From Phoenix dactylifera (taxonomy: Eukaryota > Streptophyta > Magnoliopsida > Arecales > Arecaceae): 64,000 nucleotides of DNA. The stretch spans positions 18,284,631 to 18,348,630 of the forward strand of contig NC_052396.1 of assembly GCF_009389715.1 (NCBI RefSeq), read 5' to 3'. The notes beneath the pieces were generated by a model. The model was given only the letters and a program-made list of their open reading frames with translations. It did no database searches and was not told where the DNA came from. Each line of letters begins with the position of its first letter. Within the stretch, counting starts at the first letter, position 1. Below, piece after piece: positions 12,205 to 25,600 of the stretch. Position numbers and translations under genes: made by a program.

Positions 12205-15200
12205 CTAAACAGACCCCTGCTCAACAGGATCAGACTCAATCTGAGAGTCATGGAATTGACCTTCTTCCCTTCCATTTCCTGTAAGACCATCATGTGGTGC
12301 CAGAAGATTCTTGACACTCTCCAAAACATAAGATTCTGTTAATTTCCAGAATGCATCTGCATTGCTTCCTTGAAGACCTATCCAAAACACTCTACCTTTT
12401 CTCTTTACTCTACAAGCTAGGGACTTTGCTTGCACTGCCTTTACAATTCTTTCAACATCTTCACGATTTTCTCCTTTCATCTTGAGCAAAATATCACCTG
12501 AGGATGTTCTGAATCCCCCATACATGTACCAGTATGCTAAAACTCGTGCTGACAACCATCTGTGGATAAGCTTTGGAATCATGGGTCGTCCTTTAAGACA
12601 GAACTGATCACCGAAAAAACCAAAATAAGAGTGTAAGATAGTAGAAAATCGATATGGTATCTCATGATCATCCTCAGCTAACCTGCTCGATTGAGTCAAC
12701 CACTCGTAAAATCTTTCATGAATGTGCGTCCTCAAAGCGGAATGGACACCGGAACTTTCATCAAACTCAAAATGGATTGCATGATTCCTTCTCTTCTCAT
12801 CTGATTCCATCCGTATGCCGCCTAGCAGCAAGCCAATCAGAATCTCACGTTGTTCCTGATCAAGTTTCATACTCACAGTTCTTCTGACTACCTTCCTGTT
12901 CTGGCTAAGAACATAATGAAGCTTTTCAAGAGATTGAGGTTCAACATCATATTTCTTTTGACGCATTATATCATGTATCTTTGCAGCCTTAACATGATCT
13001 TCTACGGCAAGAAACCCTCTTAAAATGGTGTTGCAGGAGCGGGCATTGGTACCAATTGTCCCATTCTCATGCATTTCATTAAAAATCTCCTCGGCCTTCT
13101 CAAGGTTACCAACCGTTACCAAAGATTCCAAGTATATATTGTAGAGGGTCCGATTCGGACTGCATAGCGCGAGGCATCTTGAGAATGTAAGTTCCAATTT
13201 GTCATGCATGCCCAAATGGAGGTACATGCGCATCAAATCGAGATAGGCAGGCATGAGAGGCTTCATGCCACTTTCAATGAAATCATCTATCAATTCTTCC
13301 GCAGTTTCAACTTCTCGAGCATTCGACATGACCTCAATTATCTTATGATATGCGGCAACACTTACGGGTATTTTCTGCTCCTTCATCCCTTTGTATATCT
13401 CCAGTGATTTCATTGGCTCATTGGCCTTCGCATAAAGATGCATTCGATAAACAAAGGCTTGCGAAGGGAGACTGCAACCGGACTCTAAAAGCTTGAGCCA
13501 TGTTCTCTCTGTTCCTTTTACATCTCCTTCCTTGGAGCAAGCTCTCATGATGGAGAGTAAAACATCCTTGCTCTCCTCGACTTTGGCATGCCTCATCTCT
13601 TCCCTCAGAGCAGCAATTCTTTCTCTATCTATAACATCTTGATAGCTGTGGAGCCATATTAGTCCAGCATAGATATCCTTATGAACCTCAAGATCAGATG
13701 TCACCATATTATGGAAGATGAATTCAGCCTGCTTGAGATAATGCTTTGACGACCCTCCTGTCTTACGGACAAGTGCTCGAAAGAGAGAGTTGTGCAAGCT
13801 GAGCCTCGGCCTGTAACCACCTAACTGAATCATCTTATTGTAGATTGCACACGCCTCCTCAAGGCAGCCTTCTGCAGGTGCACTGAGATAAGCAACAGTC
13901 AGAATATGAAATGTGGACTCACTGGGGATGCGACCTTGATTGATTATGGCATCAAACATCTCGCGGCATTTTGTGAATTTCCGATCCTTTCCCAGGTAAT
14001 CAGCTAGCTTCGTCGCCAGAGCGAAATCGAACCGGAACCAGTGCCTCTGGGCCATCCATTTGTATACCTGAAATCAACCAGCCATCCATTCAGACAGCTG
14101 AAAACTAAACAATTCAATCCTCTTCTGCTAAAGAGAAGAAAAGCTAACTTAGTGCACAAGATCCCCATTGGGCCACACAAAACAAACAATGGAGGTGAGC
14201 GAAATGAAATTTCGACAAGAGGCTGAGACATGCGGAAGTGTGCAGGTGAGTTCGAAAAGGATCCAGACTCCAGAGGCATGGGGCCGCACATTTACAAATT
14301 TGAAATCAAACAGCTCTCCAACCTGAAAGCTGATGAATCTCTGAACAAAAAAAAAAAAAAAAACAGTTTGATGCATCAAATTTCCATTAGGCCTCATGCA
14401 TTAACTGCAGATGGGGACAGGAACGAAATTTTGAGAAGAATAGGAGGATGAAAGAAGTGATGTACTTGAAGTGGAGCAAACAAGTGAACCTGAAGCAGAG
14501 ACTTCGTTCAGACAGCTAAAATTAAACAATTCAATTCTCTTTGGAGGCTCAATCATGTGCTGCCGAGGTGGGGGAAAAAACACAAATTTTGAGAAGAAAA
14601 GGAGTATGAAACAAGAGAACTCTGTACGGTGAGGCAAACAAACGAACAGTTAGGGGGCAAAAGATTGATCCAGCAAAACAGAGCGCGGCGCACAGAATCT
14701 GGAACTACTACCGACCCGGAAACTGGCTTCATTATCTCGGCTCCGCATGAAGTGGAGGACGATGTAGGTGGCGTCCTCCTGTGTGATCCACTTGCGCTGC
14801 GCGTTGAGGATTCTGACGCATGTGGAGTTCTTGTGGGAAGGCAGCTCCTTGCAAAGCCACGCAATCCTGGCCCTCCTCCACTGCTCCGGGAGCTCCTCCA
14901 GCTCCCTCACTTCGACGGTGGGAGAGGGAAGGGACCTCATGTCCCTCTCTGCTGTCCCATCCGAGAGCGGCTGAACCAAAGGCCTTCCCGCGTCTTCCGA
15001 CTCCATCTCCCCCTCGTCCCCTTCCCCTTCCTCTCGTCGCGAGGGCTCCACGGCGACCAAGGAAGCCCTTTTAGGTGAGGGAAGGCGGCGGCGAAGGGGG
15101 AGGAGAGATGGGGCGTTTGAGAAGAGGGCGCCGCAATGGAGGAGGCGGGGAGGGGAAGGGAGGGGGAGGGAGTGTCGGAGAGCGGCGAGAGAGGTCGAGG

Positions 15201-15285
15201 CGGTCGGGTGGTAGCGGCAGCGGAGGGAGAGGCCGGCGGGAAGCGCGGCCGTGGAACAGAGCTCCGGGCTTAGTGGGAGGAGCAT
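12205..15285 (-). CDS. OTP51: OTP51: PPR-LAGLIDADG chloroplast group II intron splicing factor
   Basis: Two exons, 14716-15285 and 12205-14067, join in phase across a 648-bp intron and encode 810 residues ending in TAG. I chose the ATG at 15283-15285 ([11 protein letters not shown]); the longer frame upstream would start from TTG. Residues 1 to ~70 look like a transit peptide. Residues ~200-585 are degenerate pentatricopeptide repeats (for example [20 protein letters not shown]). The C-terminal third has two LAGLIDADG-type helices, [12 protein letters not shown] near 599-610 and [11 protein letters not shown] near 699-709. This architecture is that of Arabidopsis OTP51 (At2g15820), needed for splicing of plastid ycf3 intron 2 and hence photosystem I assembly. 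Both LAGLIDADG helices end Gly-Gly where homing endonucleases have the catalytic Asp, which fits an RNA-binding maturase-like role. Confidence 0.92.
14068..14715 (-). repeat. OTP51 intron with diverged internal repeats
   Basis: The single intron contains related segments: a block starting TTCAGACAGCT followed by an AAACAATTCAAT motif at ~14090-14125 and again at ~14509-14540. Segments resembling GAAATTTYGAGAAGAA recur around 14205, 14424 and 14585, and a poly(A) run of ~18 lies at 14347-14364. This suggests local duplication of ~200-400 bp. No coding role is seen. Confidence 0.5.
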
Positions 15286-17189
15286 CGCTTCTTGCTTCCC
15301 TCTTTTTCCACCCAACGGGCAACGGCGAGCGGACGGTTACTATTAAACAACTAGGAGCTTAGGATATATTTTTCTAAAAAATATATTAAATTATGATTAT
15401 GATATATATATATATAAGGATGATTTTTATTTTTTTTGGATAGGATGGATTGCCAAATATATTCAAGAGAATGAGGGTGGAAAATTCATCAAAATTGAAA
15501 TGAGGACGATCAATCTTGTACTCCATGGATATGGTGAAACTTTTAGTAATGCATAGGGTGAAACCTTGAGTAACTGCTTATTGTTTAATAACTAATCTCA
15601 ATAAATAAAAAAAATACATAAACATTTTTCAATTACTTATGAAAAATTTATAATTAATAAATTTATGGGTAATTCATAAATCATTGAAAGGTTTTGGAGG
15701 TTTTTGGATTGATTACTAAACAATTAAGAGTCATCTAGCTAATTAAAAAATTAAAATAATTCAAATTTTTTTTATTAATTGAAAGAATATTGTTACTATG
15801 CTGGTCCTTGTTTATGTGAATGATTGGTTGCACTGGGATATGCAACTTTCCTTCTACAAAAATGCACTCTTCTTCTAAAAAGCATATCTATATTTACTCT
15901 TGAATAAAAAAGAGAGAAAGGAGAACTGCATGAACAAAAACAGAAAATATATCCATCAAATCTCCTACTTGTAATCATGATTGATAGGATATAACCATTC
16001 ATAAAATGTTCTTTCCACCCCCGGTTTCTTTTTCACAGCTCATATGCCGCTTATATAACTCCTAAATTAGCTTTAAACATTTCAATTGTTTGAAACGATA
16101 GATTAATGGGTAAATATCATCAACTTTAACGTACGTTTGTTATTTATACATAAATATAATGAAATACCTTCAAATCATTCAAACATCCATTAAACTTACC
16201 ATAGGAGAGTTTTTAAACCACAATACTAGAAAGGGTTTCCTATAGCAAGAAATTTTGGATCTCTTTGCTTCACTCATTGACATAATTATCATGCCTTTAT
16301 TCCATGTATAAGGTCTGGCCATTAAAAAAATAGATAAGACCGAAAGGTTTTTATAGATCTTTTACTTGGGGTGATTCTATCTATTATTCCATGCTGTGGT
16401 GGAGACTCATTGTTTGGCAATGGAGACGAGACCCTCTACATTTTTGTGGTTTGTTGAATGGTCTATGTTAAGGGTTACCATGTGTAGGAAGACAATTCTT
16501 CCAATTTTAAGATCACAACAAGTAAGAGGATTTCCATCTTTGATTGGAGGGTACGTTAGTGACCCTGCATTGGATTCTTTTATTTTTCAGAATTTGGGTC
16601 TATTGACAAGATCCACAATGCGACACTAATAGGTCCATTCGGCTAGAAATAACCCCATTTCATCATCATCTAGTACTCTAAATGCCAAGCAAACTCTTAC
16701 TAGTTTTAGCAAATGTTGATTGAAGCTATGTCTTAATCATTGAAGAATTTAATGATATGATATAAGACAAAGTTGATTTAAGACCTATAATCAAACTTCT
16801 TGACTAATTTTTATAATTTTATATTTTAATTTTTTGAAAATTTAAATCTTTTTAATCAAAAAAGAGACTTAATTTATATTTTGAAAAACAAACCTCACTA
16901 GTATAAATAAAGACTCAACCTCATGCCATAGTTTTATATATTCATTTCTAAAGAAAGTAAATAGGACAAAATTTGGCAAATTTTTCCATCAAATTTTTGT
17001 GTTCCTCATTTTTATGTTTGTAAAAAATTTAATTAAGTAGATGGAAGAAAGAAATTCATTCTCTCAAATCAGATTAAGTCGGTATTAGAGTCTAGGGTTC
17101 TCTTTCTCTAGTTTGTAGTCCAAACTTGTTAATAGTACTGGTAGACAAGTAAGAAATTAGATATGCTTAAGGTTTATTGAGAGACAGAT
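15286..17189. other. Promoter of OTP51 and AT-rich intergenic DNA
   Basis: The first ~60 bp are the likely leader and core promoter of OTP51. The rest is AT-rich with no recognised gene, transposon border or RNA gene. Confidence 0.5.
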
Positions 17190-19070
17190 AAGAATGATGG
17201 TTGTTGAAGGAGATGATGTGAAAGATCAACTCAACCAGATGGAAGAGAAGATAACACCACTCGCACGTACAGTTCGCACCTTGCCAAGTGCCTTCAACTT
17301 CGAGAGCCTTCGCATAGAGTCCTACTCCCTTTGCAAAACTCGTATAACATTGGGCAAAGAGAACAAGTCTTCTATTTAAGAGGATGTAGAGGAATTAGGG
17401 AACAATAAACTTGTAGATAATTAGAATCCCTCTCTTCAACCTTTTTAAAGTTGAAGCTCGAATCGATATAATTGTTTATGATGGAAGGTTAATGTGGAGA
17501 AATTGGATAATTGGTTAGAACATCTAAAAAATTATTTTATTTTATATCGGTATACAAGTGTCCAGATGGAACTTTTGCTCATTGGAAACTCTCTAGTCAT
17601 GGTTGTAATCCAATGGAACATATGTGCAAACATTATGTGTCTAATATGATGTAGAGATAATTTCAAAAAAAAAATGAAGATATTTTATCCAATTGGCCAT
17701 GAAAAAGATTTAGTATATTGTGGTAATATGTTAATGAGGAGTATGACTAATTATAACATTTCATTCCATAGATTCATTCTTTTTTCCAAAATATCTATAA
17801 ATGAATATGCAGTCTTAATGAAGTACGTCAGGGGTCTCAGTAGGAGCATCCAAAAAGAAAAAAAGCTTTTTAAGGTGGAAAATATTGGTGAGGTTTGTGT
17901 GAAAGTAATGGATATAGAGAAAAAGAACAAGCCAAAGATGGAGGTGGGAGGAAGGATAATAAATCAAAGAATAACAGTAAAAGTAATGGAAAAACAATCT
18001 ATAAAGAAAGAAAGATAAGAAGCAAGTTAATACCACTCAAAAAAAATATTGTGACTATTGCATAATTAGTGGGCATATGAAAGAGAATACTAGAAATTTC
18101 ACCTAGAATTCAACCAAAAGGAAAAAAGTCGAAAGGAGATGCCAAGAAGAAAGGAAAAGTAGAATCTAACGTAACTGAAGCTGGGGAGCTACCTAAGCCC
18201 AAATAAGCAAACCCCGAGTTAACTTTAATGGTTAGATATAACTGCATGAAGAACTTTTTACTTGAAGATTCAAGTTAAACAAAGGACATTAGAGTTCTTA
18301 TATATCCTGGTAGACAAAAGAAACTCATGTTGGAAAGTCTTAATTCAGAAGTTGTAGTTGTATGGCACCCCTTATTCCTGTCCCTATCTTCTTGGCTAGA
18401 TCTAAAAAATATGTTGAATTATGAATGAACAAGCAATATACCTTGCAATAACTAAAAGGTATATTGATGAGGTAATTGCATGTGACTCCTTTATATGTTA
18501 GGTTATTATTGAGAGCCCATATTTATGGGATTAGGATGCAATTCTCTGCAGACAATAGTGAAAATACCACTTTATCAAATCTTAGAACATACTATATTTT
18601 AGTCAGGGAAACCAAAAAAATTAAAAAGCAAATCACTGAGCTCCTAGATCAAGGAATAATAAAGCCTAGTAGTTCTCCATATGGTTTACTTGTGATGCTA
18701 CCGCCAAGAAAGATGGTTGCTGAAGTATATGCATTGATTATCATGTCATACACAAAATCATCACCAAAAAAGTGTGCCTCCTCCCTGGATTGATGTATCA
18801 CTAGATTGATCAAGGCATGCATGCATGTCAAGGACACATGGAAAACAGCTTTCAAGGCAAGGCTTATTCTAGTTGCTAGTCATGCTATTCGGCTTATGCA
18901 ATGCACTTGCTACATCGGTGCAATTGAAAATGAGGTATTATGGCCTTTTATTCACGATTTTGTTTTTTTGTATTTGGATGACATACTTATCGAATTAGCT
19001 GGGCAGACATAGACAACACATTGCAAAAGTCTTCAAAGTATTACAAAAAAAATCAGCTAAGGTTGAGATT
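17190..19070 (+). pseudogene. Decayed Ty3/gypsy retrotransposon (gag and reverse-transcriptase remnants)
   Basis: On the plus strand, 18530-18760 encodes a broken version of the gypsy RT entrance (IKKQITELLDQGIIKPSSSP, then a frame-disrupted PPRKM segment). At 18920-19000 there is the active-site block PFIHDFVFLYLDDILIE with the YLDD motif. Between them the frame shifts and sequence is missing. The piece at 17190-17380 opens like a gypsy gag leader (EGDDVKDQLNQMEEKI), and 17460-17640 is gag-like with stops. Stop codons and frame breaks throughout make this non-functional. No LTRs were identified, so the borders are approximate. Confidence 0.7.
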
Positions 19071-19690
19071 ACAGCAAACAGTTCAATTACAAGCGATTGT
19101 TAAACTATTTGGATAAGTTATATAAAAATCTGTTCTGCCTTCCATCAGCATAAACAAATTTTGCATAGTTGCATGAAAGAGATTATAAACCTTGCAGCAC
19201 AAGATAATTGTTTTCTTTGAAGAGATAAGAGTACATCAGGTTCTTCTTGAAGGCAGTTTCTAAGACAAAACAAAGTGAAAATTTGAAATGAAGACATATA
19301 GAAAACAATTAAGATGGCTACAACTGCAAATTGATTGGAACAATTGATTCTTGGTGTCACTTTCTCATGAACTACATATACAAAATTACAGACAACTACC
19401 ATAGCAATTGGAGGCCATATAAATGTTCTGACATAATGACAAGACAATGAAAAGAAGACATTATGCTGTTATAAGGTACAAACGATTACCAGGAGACTCG
19501 TAGAAATCTTCTTTCCTTGCACCAAGGCTTATTTGGAAAAACAAAATGCTTAAAAGGCAGCAAACTTGCATTTAAAAGTGAAGAAACTTGCCCGGAACTT
19601 TCAACCAATGATGAATAGATACGCAAGGCAAGTACCCAATTTTGAAAGCTTGATCTCAGGAACTAGTAAATTGAGCACCCTGGCTGCTCC
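19071..19690 (-). other. 3' UTR and downstream region of TL29
   Basis: No separate gene is seen. The part next to the TAA at 19691-19693 is presumably the TL29 3' UTR. Confidence 0.45.
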
Positions 19691-22600
19691 TTACAGTTTC
19701 AATTTGCCTAGTTCAATCTTTTTTGTTGGGTATGTATATGCTTCATAGTTTATTTGCTGGCCAAGGGAGCTCAGTTTTGTGAGGGTTGTTATTAGGTCAA
19801 CCTGCAATGAAAGGACAAAAAACAAAAGCACTGATGAGCATAAAATGGTTGAGTTCTAGAGAAACATAATAAGGTGCAGCGCTTAAGAATAAGAGGATGC
19901 TTCAGCTGAGTAAGCACCATTCAAATGTGAGCATCCTTTAAGGGCATGTTTGGTTGGGGAGAGTTGGGCTTTGGAATAAGAATCGGAATGAGCGACTCCC
20001 ATTCCGGTCATTTTTTTGGGGGAAGTCCCATTCCTTTTCGGATTCTAGGGGGCAATAGGAATACCCCCAAAACTCAATCCCAACCCTTCCCTAGTATTCA
20101 AATTCCATTCCAATTCTAATTTCAATTCCGGTTATGAACAAAACACATCAAAAAATATGGTCATTCTGATTCCAGTCGTGAACCAAACACGCCCTAGATT
20201 CATTTGGAAGTTAACCAATGGATCCAACAAAGCTATGGTTTAACATCATCAAATGGGCGATCATATATTGCAGTTGTTCAATGAAGCTTTTCTGTCTAAT
20301 ACAGGGCTCATCCAAGAGAAGCAAAATTCCAAAACAAAGGATGCTCGAAGGTGAATTTATAAGAAATTATTTCCTGGATATAGCATTGTTCGGCAAAGCT
20401 GAAAGTGGACCATCGTCTTGCTTAACAGAACAAACCAATGTCTTATTATTGATGGCGGTCGGAGTTGTGAGAGAGTACAAAGTATAGAATGAGAATCTTC
20501 TAAACCAAATAAATGGAGATGGGCACTGTTTAAGCCCCAACAAGAAAAAAAAATGCAAGAGACAAGCATGCGATTTAATATCAGAGATAAATTCAATATT
20601 CGCTTAGGGAAATGGATTTGATCTGATGGGGCAGGCACGACTTTTTTTGAGATATGAGAAAATCTGCACTTATTGTGTGTATGGGTGTATACAAACTATC
20701 TTTGAACAAGATTAAGTAGAAGTATCAATATCTTAAAATATTATAAAATGTCATTAAGTGTGCAATAATTAGCAGGTCTCACCTCATAATCAGTTTGTGA
20801 CACAGTCTCTCGGCTACGCTGATACTTCTCAACCCATGGAAGAACTTCTGGATCTGATGCCAAATGGTTCTCTGTAGCCAATTGATCAGGACCCAGGAAT
20901 CCAGACATGACAGCAAGCTGCAAACAATTAACCTCACTGTTACAACAATGACTAGTAACTTTACAAAACTGCCATAGGTTTAGCAATAATATAGGACAGT
21001 TCCAATGATAATGTGTATGATATATGTGGAGGTAAAGAGCATTGCATGAATGCAAAATAGTGAGATTGATATGTCAAATAAGCTTATATAATGACATGCA
21101 TGCTTTATAAATACTGAACCCGAAGAAAAGTGTGTACAAATCAGGAGAATATCCTAAACAATCTATATGATTTTCTTGTTTATAGAAAAATAGTTATTAA
21201 AAATCCAGGCACTATTGAATGACAAAACTTACAAGCCAAAAACTACATGACTTTCCCTATTTGATCCTCTTGGATTTAGTTAGAGTGTCTCTCAAGTTCA
21301 TAGTTGGATACATGGAAATTTGTTGGGCATATAAAACACTGAACTTAACTCTTTAATTTTTGGAAATTGTCGCATAAGCTGCATATTGTGGAGGGTGACT
21401 CCAATATAATCCAGGCTCAAAGCAACAACATAGTGGATGGTACAAAGATATTATGAGTTGGCCCGCTGAAATTACGAAATAGATATGCTTTTACATATTT
21501 TAGCTAAACAAATTAATTAGGCTACTATTAATGGAAAAAAATTACCTGGCGAGGACCAAAGCCAATAGCAGAGAATTTGTTTTTCATTTCCTGGACAGAA
21601 GCCTTATCCCACTGAGGAATCCTTCCTTCTGGATCAGGATCTTGAGCATCACTTCGCCCAAATTGTTTGTCAAACAAGCCCCACTATTGATGTGGAAAAA
21701 AAGATGCAAATATGTCACTGACATAAGCTTACTTTGATAACCATATGCTGCTTCTAGCTGGAAAGAATACTTCCATATACTCTTAAAATACTGTACTTCA
21801 TACAGATGCAAGACCAACTCGATGATCTAAATATTTGGTAAGATTGGCAGGTTCATGTAAAAGAACAGTAAGGACCCATAGATGGCACAGGAAATAAGTG
21901 AACATATAGTTCAAAGCTTTGAACTCTAGCATTGATGTGCATGAGCTCAGCATATTTTCCAAGAAATGCATTCGTCTAAAAAAATGATTCCTTAAATCAG
22001 CTCCAACAACCTAGAGATGAAACTAAATAGGATGTCTCTAACTGCATTTCACTAGAACTGCTTACAGCAGCGAAATGGCTTCAGTGCTGCAACATGGTAA
22101 TTCAATATAGTTTTTTTTTTTTTTTGAAATGTCAGGGAACAGAAAATTGCATATGCTCGCACCCAAACTTCACCCATATCATTTTCACATCAATCAGGAC
22201 CTCAGGAATGCAATCTTCTATGTATCGGTATATTTAGATGACCAATAACTGCTGACAAAATTTGTATCCCAAGTCCCCCTGTTGCCAAGGTCAGAAATTT
22301 AAAAAATTGTATCATAACATATGAATGAAAACATAAAAACAACTGTATTATATCCATAACAAGATGATTAGGTAACATAACACTATAATAAATGAGTTGA
22401 CTTTTAAGTATGTTTCATCAGTATTGTTGATATGATCGGTGGAGATACTAATTGAAAAGATTTGGCATTGAGTTGGAAAAAAAAAATAATCTGATTAATA
22501 TCATACAACAAGCTCATATAAATGCAGGATCAGTCTAGAAATAGACCTGCCCATTTGAACCATATGCTGTATATAATAATCTCCCTTTCTCTTCATTCCC

Positions 22601-25600
22601 ACCACATTTGCGGATTGCAGAATCAAGAAAGGTTTTCTTTACAGCTGCTTGTGCTGTTGCAGAAAGATGTCTTAGACTAATTGAATTGTATTTTCTCGAT
22701 TCATATAAATTTCAAAGGAGTCAGTAAACAATATGCTAAACTTACACTTAAAACCTAGTATTCTGGCTAGAGTTATAACTTATAACAGAACAGTAATTGT
22801 TTTCATGGTTTTGTTTACTGTCTTCAAAATGAGTAATGCTACCTGTAGCTAAAGCTTCCTAGTCCTCATAACTCTCCAGTCTCAAATAACAGGCCAGACA
22901 ATTCAAGTGCTATACATCAGCAGAGGTTGGGTTCACATACCATATGGGGGATGTGATGCAAAACAGGCAGATCTGATACAAATGGTGTTACAATAAGCAA
23001 TGCTTTCTAAGCAAAAATTGGGTGAAACTTTGGGCACAAATAGCAGAATTAAATTAGATTATTGAAAGAAATATTTTTGGCAAATTGTTGCATGCTTTGT
23101 AAACAAGCAATTAACTCTTACTGCTATAGCAAGAACATTTTCTATCTCAAAAATAAAGTTAATCCATGATGGTAATGTTGGCCTGAAATATAATTATCCT
23201 TTTGCTTTGCACGGATGTAAGACAAGGCCATGCAACCTCTAGCGAAGCCTAGAAACATAGAATTTGCAAAAATATCTAAAAAGCTTCCGTGTCAACAGAT
23301 CCCTCCCTCTAGGTGCTCAGGTGAGAACCATGTTGACATCCATGGGAAGTATGCAAATGATTTGATTTATTATTATTATTATAATTCAGGATATGTTAAG
23401 AATCTAATCAGACTTCCCAAAATTCAAAGATCTAAATGTGAATGAAACACTCTAAATCTGAACAAAGTCATCAACAGAATTTTTTAAGTTTTCAGAAGAG
23501 TATATTACTACAATTGATGTCATACTAGTAACAATAGAATTTTGAAGATTTAATATCCAATTATGCAATTGTAAATGCTCCAGAACTGGTGAAGGAATCC
23601 GATGGAAATTCCTTGGCCTGCTAGTTATGTTGATTGTTTATGGCACAACTAAGCTCCGTTACATTTTTATCTGGGCCCGTTAATTGTTTTTGCCAAAGCC
23701 ATAGTTTCAATTCTTCTCTTACACCATAAAATGAATTTCTTATCCATGGTGGTCAAAAGGAGACAAGATTCCAAGAAAACCATTGCAACGTTGGACCATC
23801 AAAATTTCGCCACTTTTATCTGTACCAACAAATCTCCAAGGCCATCAGAGAGGACAATTCCACAAGGATTATACTGAAGTCCTAACTAACACTCTTTACA
23901 ATGTTTTTATACTAATCCTCACTAAAGATCAAATGTGAACTCTAAATTAATTTCTACAGCACAGAGATACAACTTACCTGCAAACTGGATGAGGTCTGCA
24001 AATGAAATAGGCCCTCCCTTGGAGTAAGAATCTATTTCCTGTTTTGTTTCCACGAGGAGTTTCAAAGCAGCAGAAAGCCCACTATTTTCAGGTCTGCTGA
24101 TTTCCGGACTTTTGTTGAAATAAAAAAAGGGAAAGAAAAAAGGAACTGGTTTTATTATCTTGAGTAACCGTACCTCACTAGGATAAGACCTAGAATGAAG
24201 AACTTTAGACTCCCAAGTTAAGTATGTGTAGTTCGTACCTTAACCTGATCGATCCATTTGGACCCCCAGATTTTGTAGCCTACAGACTTGGTTTTAAGAA
24301 ATCAGTTCTTTCCAGAAATACACTAAAAGTATTTGGAACGAAAAAAACATTTCTTGGATCAGTAAAGTTTAGTAATCTTACCTTGTCATATGTCATGGCA
24401 TCATTTAATGCTAGGGTCTGTAGAGATGATATGAGATCTGGGTATCCCTTCAAAAGACATGAAAGAGGTTATGATATTTCATATCTAACATGATTAACTA
24501 AGGGATAAACAGAAAATCAGGTCAGAATATATTCTTCACAGTGATTTGTTATGATGCCCAGCTGAGCCAGCACCATGAACTACATTTTACCTTTATAACC
24601 GTGAAAAGAGTATTTCGGATATTTGCTGCAAAAGGAGATTGAAAGGACAGATTATCGAAAACAAATTGCAATATAAATTAGAGATGTGAATGGTGTCAGA
24701 GAGCATACACTGAAATTCTGAGCGTTGTCTACGTTGAATCAAATCGGCGGCACTGGCCATTCCTGGGAATGACCCTGAGCTTGCTATCATTTCCTAAGAA
24801 GGTAATCACAACTGGCAGAAATTAACATGACATCATTACTCATTCAAATTCATTAAAAAAAGGAAGGTAACTGAAATGAAGAATAGCAGTCATATGATCA
24901 CATATTTGCATAATTCAGCGATGTTATGTGGACATGCTAGCTAATAAGCTTGTAAAAGGTACTGACTCTTTTAAAACTTGGGCGCCTCATGGGACTCTTG
25001 ATATATGTGAACTAGATCATTTGGAGCTTTGTATGTATTCGCTGGCAAAAGTTTGCTTTCACATCCGACAATCTTGAATTGTGATGCTATAATACACATT
25101 TAATTGTGATGCATACAGAAATTATATTATCTGTCTCCCTATCCATGCTTGCATGTGTATCTGGATTATTTTAAAATAAATAGTTCTTAGTCAGGATTTC
25201 TAGACTGAACCCACGAAGCATGTAAACATGGCTACAAGGCAGAGGCCCTGTTTTCTAACAAACTACTATATTAGCTCAATTACGCCTTTCTTTTTTGACT
25301 TTCCTTCTGAAGAAGTGCTGATAACTATATGAAACTCTGACCAAAATTTGAACTATAGGGTGATAATGGAGAATTGGAGGTTCATATGATTCTTGTCTTT
25401 TCTGTGTGTATATTTGTGTTTATCTCCCCCCGAAAAATGGCCAATAAACACCATGCACTATCTCATTCAATTAGGTCCTAATTTACAATTAACTTCAATG
25501 CAAGGCTAATTTTGGAATTGGAAGATGAGATTCTATAGCATAAAATGATGAAAATGATAACAGATTTCATTATGCAAAGAAATGTATAATCATAAGCCCT

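Noticed and set aside
14629-15362. Plus-strand frames of 70-150 residues over OTP51 exon 1
   Set aside because: They are antisense shadows of the GC-rich transit-peptide exon with no family resemblance.
20218-20638. Frames of about 90 residues on both strands inside TL29 intron 10
   Set aside because: They lie in an intron, overlap on both strands and have no recognisable motif.
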